Below are positions 1-5,301 of a DNA stretch of 6,764 bases, one piece after another (the first letter of the stretch is position 1; each line of letters starts with the position of its first letter). The stretch is from JABSOG01 sp047617105 (GTDB lineage Bacteria; Pseudomonadota; Gammaproteobacteria; Enterobacterales; Alteromonadaceae): contig JBLGCB010000382.1 in NCBI GenBank assembly GCA_047617105.1, positions 1 to 6,764 on the forward strand, written 5' to 3'. A model generated the notes under the pieces. That model was given only the letters and a program-made list of their open reading frames with translations, searched no databases and was not told where the DNA came from. The translations under genes were made by a program, and so were the position numbers.

Positions 1-16
1 AAGAGCTGCTTATCAA

Positions 17-185
17 GGGGTCAGAGAAAGGGAGGCAGGTGTCTTGAAACGTGAATTGGCGATACTACATTGATTTTAAAAAATAAAATAACAATGTTAT
101 AAGTGAACTGTCGATTAAATTACCGTTTTCTTTGTTTAAATTCACGATTCAAGGCCTGACCCTCATCCTTTACAGTTCAAGACAC
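17..185. mobile_element. MITE-like inverted-repeat element, RAYT/REP repeat family
   Basis: Seen: a GGGGTCAGAG motif at 17-26, then an arm CTTGAAACGTGAATT (43-57) whose inverse copy lies at 139-153 with one mismatch. The right arm continues into GGCCTGACCC (153-162), the inverse of the GGGTCAGG motif seen elsewhere in the window. A second nested perfect pair, GTGTCTTGAA, lies at 39-48 and inverted at 176-185. The ~80-bp core is AT-rich and has no gene. Known: RAYT transposases act on short imperfect palindromes of this general kind. Inference: this is a non-autonomous derivative that landed within 10 bases of the stop codon of the neighbouring minus-strand gene, where transcripts could fold it into a long hairpin. 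The exact borders are uncertain, and the left one may lie before base 17. Confidence 0.5.
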
Positions 186-191
186 TACCGA

Positions 192-1649
192 TTAAATCTT
201 AAAAATCGCTGGCGGTAGCCACGTTTGGGTGGCGCTGACCGAAGGTTCAGGTATGTACACTCGAAGATACAACAAGAAGGTGTCATCATCTGTATCACTA
301 GGAGATTGCAACCAGTAAGTGCCTGCTGGCTGTTCGTTTGGCTCCTCCCTCTGGATCAGAATCGTCATATCACCCGCAGCATCGCGTTGTTCAAATTCTT
401 TATACTTACTGTTGATGCTGTAACTGATTGCGCCAGGAATAAGATTAAAGGTTGAATTGTACATGGTCACTGACCAAAAGCCGTGTTTATCGACATCAAA
501 TGGCGGAAAATTACCTTTTTTAAATGTCATGGTATAGCGATTTGAACCACTCAGCGCTGTCTTCTGGTTATCGGTAGAAACGTTGATGTAAACGCCTTCA
601 ACCGGATCGTGAGCGCAGATGCCAGCCAGTGATTGCAACGCTGCCCGGGTAATAAAATCACTGTTCTGCCCAGCCCTACCCATATCCAAAGGAGGGTAAG
701 TCCAGCCATTAATCGTCTTACCTCTACCAACAGCCATTTCTTGTAACATGGCCAACCCGTCTTTGGCCGCTCGCTGCAATCCTCGCCGGGTCGCATCAGA
801 TTGAGCGTCCAAGTCTTGATTAGGGCCAACGCCGATAGTCGCAAACAATTTGAGCAGCTGATCTTGATTAATGCCTGGTGCCACACCTGGCGGATTTTGG
901 GTCATCGCTTCGTTCATCGTTTTCCAGGCACCAAGCGTGTGATTATAACTGGCACCATAAGGAACCATCACCGGAGTTATTTTAGCTGGCGGCGTATTTG
1001 GCCAATCTGAAAGTGGCGTCAGTAGATAGCGTTGCGAAACCGCTTTGGCTATCTCCAAATCGACCGCCGACTGGTTATTGACACCCGTTCTGCCCAATAA
1101 AAAAATACTGATGGTGCGCGAACGAGGAATAACGTCTAATACATCGTCAGGCACCTGACCGTTCCAACCGGGTCCAGCGATCAAATAATTGCCAGCTTCC
1201 ACGCCAGTGGCACGGGTACCAACATAGCCAAAATTATCGGCATCCATACAAACCATCTCGATACAATAGTAACGATCTGGTACTGGTGGTACACAAATGA
1301 CAATCGGGTCATCGCTCACGTCTAACCATGCAGTCGAATATAACGTATCACAGTTGGGGCTTCCACCCGTTTGATTCGCTGGGCTAGCCAATGTGCTGGT
1401 ATGATGGAATGAATTGATTGGCGCATAAAGCTCAGCTAACCCAGCCTTCTCACTAAACTTTTTACCACCAAGACTAGCCCACAGCCAACGCAACTGAGTA
1501 TTGTATATCCAAGGAAACCCGTAAACATAAGCTTGCATCCCTAACGAGTAGGCGTACTCTTCCTCCCAATTATCATCAGCGGACTGAATTCTCTGTATTC
1601 GCTCAAAATCATCAACATCTTCGTCTATTTGTAGTTCATTAGTCATCAT
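192..1649 (-). CDS. DUF1254/DUF1214 domain-containing protein
   Basis: A 485-residue protein with the two-domain layout of the DUF1254 (N-terminal) plus DUF1214 (C-terminal) family; its biochemical function is unknown to me. DUF1254 is seen at about residues 35-165: AYVYGFPW at 40-47, then the hallmark NCDTLYSTAWLD at 99-110, RYY at 126-128 and GPGWNG at 159-164. DUF1214 spans about 330-470, with FPPFDVDKHGFWSVTMYN at 381-398 and a conserved ending YLRVYIPE. The length is normal for the family. There is no signal peptide: the N-terminus is strongly acidic (ELQIDEDVDD), whereas many relatives are exported. The start has two consecutive Met codons, behind an AAAAGG about 8 bases upstream, so either could be used. 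A 60-residue ORF lies 67 bases upstream on the same strand and may be co-transcribed. No GC-rich terminator follows; a repeat element begins directly after the stop. Confidence 0.9.
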   Translation of the reverse strand: MMTNELQIDEDVDDFERIQRIQSADDNWEEEYAYSLGMQAYVYGFPWIYNTQLRWLWASLGGKKFSEKAGLAELYAPINSFHHTSTLASPANQTGGSPNCDTLYSTAWLDVSDDPIVICVPPVPDRYYCIEMVCMDADNFGYVGTRATGVEAGNYLIAGPGWNGQVPDDVLDVIPRSRTISIFLLGRTGVNNQSAVDLEIAKAVSQRYLLTPLSDWPNTPPAKITPVMVPYGASYNHTLGAWKTMNEAMTQNPPGVAPGINQDQLLKLFATIGVGPNQDLDAQSDATRRGLQRAAKDGLAMLQEMAVGRGKTINGWTYPPLDMGRAGQNSDFITRAALQSLAGICAHDPVEGVYINVSTDNQKTALSGSNRYTMTFKKGNFPPFDVDKHGFWSVTMYNSTFNLIPGAISYSINSKYKEFEQRDAAGDMTILIQREEPNEQPAGTYWLQSPSDTDDDTFLLYLRVYIPEPSVSATQTWLPPAIFKI

Positions 1650-1696
1650 GCGTGCCTTTTTTATTTGTTATCCATTAGTCGGATACTTACAAGTTT

Positions 1697-1723
1697 TAGG
1701 GGTCAAAAACAAGGGGTCAGGCC
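1697..1723. repeat. Two tandem GGGGTCA repeat motifs
   Basis: GGGGTCA appears twice in direct orientation, starting near 1698 and 1713, about 15 bases apart. The second copy extends to GGGGTCAGGCCGCTTGATTG, closely matching the outer part of the right arm of the 17-185 element (inverse: GGGTCAGGCCTTGAAT). It belongs to the repeat family spread over the window. The stop codon of the 60-residue minus-strand ORF (TGA of TGACCCC) is inside this repeat, so the repeat may have cut a longer gene short. Confidence 0.5.
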
Positions 1724-1899
1724 GCTTGATTGTCGCTAAAAGAAATCGTGGCAGGTAGGTCGTCGAAGGTTGATTGAAAGGCTGCGGCATCGGCACCTGC
1801 GTGACTATAAATATAACCTTCTGATGTACTTGGGCTTTGTCGGTACTCAAGGTTATAGCCACCAATAGGTATTATTTCTGGTTTTAATGTGGTGCTCAT
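1717..1899 (-). CDS. Small protein of unknown function, possibly 3'-truncated
   Basis: A 60-residue ORF starting at ATG 1899, with a clear Shine-Dalgarno AAAAGGA and a 7-base gap, which is the main argument that it is translated. The product MSTTLKPEIIPIGGYNLEYR... is soluble, mildly acidic and has no signal peptide, membrane segment or cysteine. I do not recognise a family. The last residues (NQAA) and the stop are encoded by the repeat motif GGGGTCAGGCCGCTTG, so the present C-terminus is probably not the original one and the gene may be the 5' stub of a longer reading frame. It lies 67 bases upstream of the DUF1254 gene on the same strand, so the two may form a transcription unit with the promoter in the 1915-2040 stretch. 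No strong promoter is visible there. Existence as a gene is fairly likely; function is unknown. Confidence 0.55.
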   Translation of the reverse strand: MSTTLKPEIIPIGGYNLEYRQSPSTSEGYIYSHAGADAAAFQSTFDDLPATISFSDNQAA

Positions 1900-2011
1900 T
1901 GTGTTTTCCTTTTACATTTTTATCGTTTCATTACAGGTTTGTAGCTTGCAATAAAAGTTAGCAACAAAGTCAGCGCATTAAAATAGTCCAGTGTATCAAC
2001 GGGGCAAAATC

Positions 2012-2047
2012 GCGGTTGAGCGGTTGATTATTTTTTCGGCTCTGACC
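2012..2047. repeat. Tandem octamer and GGCTCTGACC repeat end
   Basis: The octamer GCGGTTGA is repeated twice head to tail (2012-2027). After an AT run comes GGCTCTGACC (2038-2047), identical to the right terminus of the 4912-5090 element. This is the last sequence before the RAYT fossil and probably marks an end of one of the repeat elements. It also lies upstream of the minus-strand 60-residue ORF, where promoter sequences would be expected. Confidence 0.4.
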
Positions 2048-2611
2048 ATTTCGCATTGTTTATTTACCAGTTGCCTAGTAGGAGCGTGCTGTTCATGGTC
2101 CCTGTTGGTACCTTTCACTGCCGCGATATTGGCCGCAGGTCAATCAAAATAATGCTGGGTTGCTCGATTTTTGGTGATGAGACATTCAAGCAGTGGATCT
2201 TCGACGAACTGATGCCACAGCTGGCTGCTGAAGGAAAAAGCCGGGTGATCCAACCCAACTTGTCTATGCCGATTGTAGTCGAGGGTGTTGCTGCTTATTA
2301 CAATACAACACTCGAAGTGCTATTAAAGTCCACTCGTGGACCACAACATGATAATGAACCCCGTAAAGTTGCCATATCCCCTAAGTAAAAAGTGAGCTAG
2401 GAATTGTCGGCAGCCCGGTTGGTGGAGATTGCTGATTATTTCAATTTAAATCATTATGGTTCCGTTGGTTTTACGACTCATAAAATCCGCCAACGCAATA
2501 AGACAGACCCTCAATTTGATCGCAAAGTTGGCGACTTGATAAAAGGGCTTATAAGGTCTCACAGTTGAAGTGGTGTGAATAGTTTTAATAAACAAAATGA
2601 TTTGACCCCTT
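2038..2611 (+). mobile_element. Internally deleted RAYT element remnant
   Basis: This segment holds the decayed transposase reading frame (2071-2568) between two copies of the local repeat motif: GGCTCTGACC at 2038-2047 and TTGACCCCTT at 2602-2611, about 34 bases after the final stop. Both motifs point the same way, so they are not a simple inverted pair and the true borders are uncertain. A full RAYT gene is usually well over 700 bp, so several hundred bases of the catalytic core are inferred to be missing. The element cannot move by itself. Confidence 0.5.
2071..2568 (+). pseudogene. REP-associated tyrosine transposase (RAYT), decayed
   Basis: Two pieces of a RAYT can be read in one frame. 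The N-terminal piece (about 2071-2145), with VPVGTFHC and IGRRSI, resembles the first strand of Y1-type transposases (compare the usual V-P-G-G-T-[FY]-H-V start). From about 2155 the frame jumps to the C-terminal region: LGCSIFGDETFKQWI, then AAYYNTTLEVLLKSTRG, then NEPRKVAI and LVEIADYFNLNHYGSV, which is the DnaA-like helix-turn-helix tail of many RAYTs. The catalytic middle, including the HUH motif and active-site tyrosine, is missing. Two in-frame stops (2386-2388 and 2398-2400) break the tail just after RKVAI, where homologues normally run on through a few residues into the helix-turn-helix. The frame then stays open to TGA 2566. The first codon is TTG where ATG would be expected. This is a clear pseudogene; the N-terminal match is weaker than the C-terminal one. 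Confidence 0.75.
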
Positions 2612-2793
2612 CTCATTTTTTCTACAAAAAAATGCGAGCGAATAGACATATTTACTTGACGAGGAATTTCTAATGGGTGACTCTGGAGTTCGATACTGGC
2701 GAAGTGGCTGTGATTAAAAACCTCTAAGACATCAGAATTAAATAAGCGCTCAACCTAGCGGTCATTTTAGCAAAAGTTCAATGAAAACAGCGA

Positions 2794-2822
2794 TTGACAA
2801 CGTTGTCATGCCTGGGTAATCT
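2794..2822 (+). promoter_or_regulatory. LacI-type operator overlapping a -35 box
   Basis: TGACAACGTTGTCA at 2795-2808 is a perfect 14-bp palindrome with a central CG, the usual form of operators bound by LacI/GalR-family repressors. It overlaps a perfect -35 hexamer TTGACA (2794-2799). Seventeen bases further on is TAATCT (2817-2822), a weak -10. A repressor bound here would cover the -35 box and block transcription. The next start codons on this strand are a 13-codon ORF at 2881 and the secreted-protein gene at 2960, so the latter would have a ~130-base leader. The palindrome is certain; its binding by a LacI-type protein and its role as a promoter are inferred. Confidence 0.5.
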
Positions 2823-2880
2823 AGGTATCACTTTCAAGTCACGATCTGAAAGAATAATAGTATAACAAGGACTTAGCGCT

Positions 2881-2922
2881 ATGTCGTTATCCGGCATAGG
2901 TCTAGCGTTACCAATAATGTAA
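2881..2922 (+). CDS. Possible 13-codon leader or stub ORF
   Basis: ATG 2881 follows AAGGA (2867-2871) with a 9-base gap and encodes MSLSGIGLALPIM before TAA. It lies between the LacI-type promoter and the 2960 gene. It could be a leader peptide, the 5' stub of a lost gene (the hydrophobic residues suggest the start of a signal sequence), or chance. There are no attenuator hairpins or runs of regulatory codons, so a leader role has no direct support. Confidence 0.2.
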   Translation: MSLSGIGLALPIM

Positions 2923-2959
2923 AATTAAATAATCACTATTAGACAATCAGGAAGAAAAA

Positions 2960-3253
2960 ATGAAAAAAGTACTATTGTTAGCCGCAGTTTTATCAGGTGC
3001 GTTAACCCAGAGCACGGTTGCATCAGCTGCTGATGAAGTTGTATCGGCAACAGGTTGGTGGCGTTATGTGTCTGTACAAGTCACGGATAATGTTGGAAGA
3101 GATACGTTTCCACATCATGAAAGGTTGTGTAATGATGCGGAAACTTTACTGAGATCTAAATATAGTGATGTAACCACCGTGGTGACGAGTATTAGTTTCA
3201 ATATCTATACCGCAGATTTATACTGTAGAGCGACTGGTCAAAGTCAACAGTAA
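2960..3253 (+). CDS. Small secreted protein of unknown function
   Basis: A 97-residue protein with a classic Sec signal peptide: Lys-Lys at 2-3, hydrophobic core VLLLAAVLSGALT, and an AxA site at A21-S22-A23, predicting a mature chain of about 74 residues exported to the periplasm or outside. The mature part has an aromatic patch TGWWRY and exactly two cysteines (C57, C89), which could form one disulphide. I do not recognise the family. The start is well supported by AGGAAG (2949-2954), 5 bases before the ATG. The gene stands alone on its strand and converges on the SGNH esterase. It ends just before a stem-loop at 3265-3288. The nearest promoter candidate is the LacI-type one at 2794-2822; a weaker -10-like TAAAAT at 2920-2925 lacks a good -35. 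Confidence 0.8.
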   Translation: MKKVLLLAAVLSGALTQSTVASAADEVVSATGWWRYVSVQVTDNVGRDTFPHHERLCNDAETLLRSKYSDVTTVVTSISFNIYTADLYCRATGQSQQ

Positions 3254-3264
3254 AAAGACATAGG

Positions 3265-3290
3265 GCTGGTTGTTTGATAAACACCAGCTT
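3265..3290 (+). terminator. Stem-loop after the small secreted protein gene
   Basis: GCTGGT (3265-3270) pairs with ACCAGC (3283-3288), and GTTT (3272-3275) with AAAC (3279-3282), giving a 10-bp stem with one bulged T and a three-base loop. It starts 12 bases after the stop codon. Only TTCAAT follows, not a T-run, so it is a weak intrinsic terminator or a 3'-end stabilising hairpin. Confidence 0.5.
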
Positions 3291-3368
3291 CAATATCAGC
3301 CAAGCCTTGATCCATATTGTCACTTAATTGCTTCAAATGCACCATATACAAAATTCTTAGCGAAAATG

Positions 3369-3388
3369 AAAGGGGTCATGGCCCCTTT
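3369..3388 (-). terminator. Intrinsic terminator of the SGNH esterase gene
   Basis: AAAGGGG (3369-3375) pairs with CCCCTTT (3382-3388) around a six-base loop, starting 12 bases beyond the esterase stop codon. Read on the minus strand, the stem is followed by CATTTTC; on the plus strand it ends in TTTT, so it may work in both directions between the convergent genes. One arm contains AAGGGGTCA, the core of the window's repeat family. Confidence 0.65.
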
Positions 3389-3399
3389 TGACCTATTGG

Positions 3400-4665
3400 T
3401 TATTTCAGCAGGTCTAAATCAATCGCATCAGCCATCACTTGGTAACCCGCTGCGTTAGGATGCGAGTTATCACCGATTTGCAAATCTGCTCGAATGCTCA
3501 AAGGGTCTGCAGGGTCTTGCAACACAAGGTCAAAATCGACATAACCGTCAAATGCGCCGCTGGTGCGGATCCATTGATTGACCAGCTGACGTTTCTCATC
3601 GCCTAGCTCGCTATAGAAAGATGAACCTTTATAAGGCAAGAATGTACCACCAATGATCTTGATGTTACGACTGTGCGCTTTGACGATCATCTGCTTCAAA
3701 CCCGCAATCAATTGAGCGGCTGTGACGTGATCAAAAGTATCATCACCTGGAAGCCGGTCGGCGATTTCAGGCAACCCGATATCGTTGTTGCCATTGCTCA
3801 ATATAATATGAGTGACACCTGATTGCGCCAATATGTCTTTCTCCATTCTAGCCATCATGCTAGGTCCAAAGAAGCTAGCACCAGCCAGTAAACGATTACC
3901 TGAGATGGCGGCGTTAACCACACTGGATTTTTTAAACGCTGGCGTGGCGAGCAAACGTCGAGCCAAGTTACTCGGATAATTGTTTGAAGCATCTAGGTCT
4001 GAGCCGAAACCATCGGTCGTCGACGCCCCTACAATGACTATTGTTCGGGTTTCACGATTGGCCAAAACATCAACACCCGAAGTGAAGTAAGAGACGTCTA
4101 CTTCAGTATGTGCGGGCATCAGTTCACTGTTGGTGGTATCACCCGAGACTGAAATATATGAGGTTTTGTTGGAGACATCGTCAATGGTTGGCAAAACAGG
4201 GCCGTCAGTAACAAACAAATTAATTGCCAAGTCACTGTCATTGGCAACATTTAAGTTCACCGGGTCAGTGAAGATATCGGCGCCCATCGGAATAATAATG
4301 GATGATTCACCACCAAAAGTCAGCGTTTTGATTGTTCCTGCGACAATCGTTGAATGTGTATCCCTAACACCGACACTGGCTGCGCTAATGGTTAACGGTT
4401 TATCGCCAAAAGCATTGGAAATACGCACACGAATTTTTTCACCTCCCAGACTCAAATGCACAATGGAGCGAACCGTTTGATTAAGTAATGGTTCGGCAAC
4501 AAAAGGCGGCCGGAGGATTTGTGCACCTTGAGGGCTGAACGCAAAACTGGCGGCCCATTTTTTGTTTTGTGCGATATCTGACTCAGCAACGGCTGACATA
4601 GAAACAGCAGTAGTAAGCAATAGTGATGAAACGGTTTGTGAGACTTTTTTCAAATTTAAACGCAT
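3400..4665 (-). CDS. Secreted SGNH/GDSL-family esterase (XynE-like)
   Basis: A 421-residue exported hydrolase. The start at 4665 is preferred over an ATG nine bases upstream (4674), because AAAGGA overlaps the upstream ATG but sits 8 bases before this one. The signal peptide is MRLNLKK plus a hydrophobic core ending AVA|ES. Numbered from 4674, residues ~40-200 form the beta-rich N-terminal region typical of XynE-like SGNH proteins (RVRISNAFGDKPLTI, IIPMGADIFTDPV), and ~210-424 form the SGNH domain. Block I is GASTTDG with nucleophile S218, block II has G259 in SGN, block III is GNND with N297, and block V is DNSH with D402 and H405, so the catalytic set is complete. Block I has GAS where GDS is usual. 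Known relatives remove acyl groups, often acetyl from polysaccharides; the substrate here is not determined. It is a single-gene unit with a hairpin terminator; no clear promoter is visible upstream. Confidence 0.9.
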   Translation of the reverse strand: MRLNLKKVSQTVSSLLLTTAVSMSAVAESDIAQNKKWAASFAFSPQGAQILRPPFVAEPLLNQTVRSIVHLSLGGEKIRVRISNAFGDKPLTISAASVGVRDTHSTIVAGTIKTLTFGGESSIIIPMGADIFTDPVNLNVANDSDLAINLFVTDGPVLPTIDDVSNKTSYISVSGDTTNSELMPAHTEVDVSYFTSGVDVLANRETRTIVIVGASTTDGFGSDLDASNNYPSNLARRLLATPAFKKSSVVNAAISGNRLLAGASFFGPSMMARMEKDILAQSGVTHIILSNGNNDIGLPEIADRLPGDDTFDHVTAAQLIAGLKQMIVKAHSRNIKIIGGTFLPYKGSSFYSELGDEKRQLVNQWIRTSGAFDGYVDFDLVLQDPADPLSIRADLQIGDNSHPNAAGYQVMADAIDLDLLK

Positions 4666-4680
4666 AACTAACATCCTTTA

Positions 4681-4911
4681 ATAATCTGTGACTAAATACA
4701 TTTATGTTCGAGCTTCATGTTACATGCGACCCTTTCATTCGTTATGCCTATCTGACTTTAATCGTGTGATTTTCACCGATAAAGCCCATTACCTTGGCCC
4801 TTGTCGAGCAGCGGTAAAATGCAGCAAAATCATTGAACTTAAGGAAGCAAGTGGCGTAGTATACAAAAGTAAAACTAGATAATCAACAAATAAAGGGGGG
4901 GGCTGAACAAT
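4681..4911. other. Intergenic region upstream of the SGNH esterase
   Basis: About 230 bases with no convincing gene. It should contain the minus-strand esterase promoter, but I found no good -35/-10 pair. It ends in a run of eight G (4895-4902), just outside the left arm of the MITE-like element. A plus-strand ORF beginning GTG at 4688 lacks a ribosome site and any family resemblance. Confidence 0.5.
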
Positions 4912-5090
4912 CGGGGTCAGAGCTCGATACAATAATTGTTATACTTTTCAAAGAGTTACAACCAATGTTGTTTTAAGACATTTGCCCTGATATGATTACC
5001 AATGCCAGACCCAGACAGCTGAAAAATCAGCCGCATTCACTTAAATGTCCAATAAAATCAATCAGTTATTGAAATCTGGCTCTGACCTCG
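4912..5090. mobile_element. 179-bp MITE-like element with ~30-bp terminal inverted repeats
   Basis: The left end begins CGGGGTCAGAGCTCGAT (4912-4928) and goes on to CAATAATTG. The inverse of the right end (5061-5090) begins CGAGGTCAGAGCCAGAT and goes on to CAATAACTG. The ends match over about 30 bases with a few mismatches and one one-base gap. The interior has no gene but includes a small perfect hairpin, GCTGA-AAAA-TCAGC (5018-5031). The same GGTCAGAGC core occurs at the RAYT fossil, so this is probably a non-autonomous element of that family. No target-site duplication is evident, as expected for single-strand (HUH-type) transposition. Confidence 0.6.
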
Positions 5091-5174
5091 AATATTATTG
5101 TATTATTGTGGCTAAAATTAGTAAAGGGGAGATTGTTTTGACGGTGAGTTCGTAAGCAGTCCTTTTTTCGGCCA

Positions 5175-5301
5175 TGGATGGTTGAAAGATTAAAAAAGAA
5201 GGGTTTCCGACTTTCCACACCTAGCATATCGTGACGATAAAGAACTGCAACAGCTTGTTGCAGAAATTCCTTGGGGCCAATCAATGCCAAACAACCTCTA
5301 A
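5175..5301 (+). pseudogene. DUF1016 (YhcG-like PDDEXK nuclease) N-terminal fragment
   Basis: From 5221 to 5301 one frame reads LAYRDDKELQQLVAEIPWGQS and then stops. The phrase LQQLVAEIPWGQ is a close match to the conserved N-terminal signature of DUF1016 proteins, which are PDDEXK-type putative nucleases related to YhcG and often found with mobile or defence genes. Just upstream, in a different frame (5175-5219), WMVERLKKKGFRLS could be the preceding V-I-E-R-L ... G-F-S segment, which would imply a frameshift near 5210. The rest of the protein, including the nuclease domain, is absent. The fragment's stop (5299-5301) overlaps the Fic gene's stop (5298-5300) on the opposite strand, so the deletion joint appears to lie right at the 3' end of the Fic gene. 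The second segment is well supported, the first only weakly. Confidence 0.55.
5245..5263 (-). terminator. Possible terminator of the Fic gene
   Basis: A perfect 7-bp stem, CTGCAAC (5245-5251) with GTTGCAG (5257-5263) and a 5-base loop, lies about 35 bases after the Fic stop codon. On the minus strand it is followed by TTCTTTATC, a short T-rich tail. It coincides with the Leu-Gln-Gln-Leu-Val codons of the DUF1016 fragment, so it may be a chance palindrome of that old coding sequence now used, or not, as a terminator. Confidence 0.35.

Larger units (their letters stand above)
2569..2959. other. Intergenic region without a recognised gene
   Basis: This 391-base, AT-rich stretch has no ORF that I can support. 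It holds the repeat motif TTGACCCCTT (2602-2611), a possible 14-codon ORF behind GAGGAA (ATG 2673 to TAA 2717), a LacI-type palindrome with promoter elements (2794-2822) and a 13-codon ORF (2881-2922). The phrase LEFDTGEVAVIKNL, in another frame near 2685-2726, looks protein-like and could be the end of a lost gene, but I cannot place it in a family. Confidence 0.5.

Noticed and set aside
225..455. Plus-strand ORF inside the DUF1254 gene
   Set aside because: Antisense shadow of a clearly coding frame; no ribosome site or family resemblance.
2446..2649. Minus-strand 67-codon ORF
   Set aside because: Lies antisense to the RAYT C-terminal domain, whose plus-strand reading is clearly the real one.
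2673..2717. 14-codon ORF behind GAGGAA
   Set aside because: Good spacing, but the peptide (MGDSGVRYWRSGCD) has no recognisable feature and it lies in decayed sequence after the RAYT fossil; too short to support.
3265..3288. Integron attC-like site
   Set aside because: The stem-loop lacks the paired core sites expected of attC, and no other cassette boundary is present; it fits a simple 3'-end hairpin.
3270..3458. Plus-strand ORF between the convergent genes
   Set aside because: Starts inside a stem-loop, passes through the terminator and enters the esterase 3' end; no ribosome site.
4130..4480. Plus-strand 116-codon ORF
   Set aside because: Entirely antisense to the conserved N-terminal region of the SGNH esterase.
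4688..4882. Plus-strand 64-codon ORF upstream of the SGNH esterase
   Set aside because: GTG start without a Shine-Dalgarno site, no recognisable domain, and it occupies the region expected to hold the esterase promoter.
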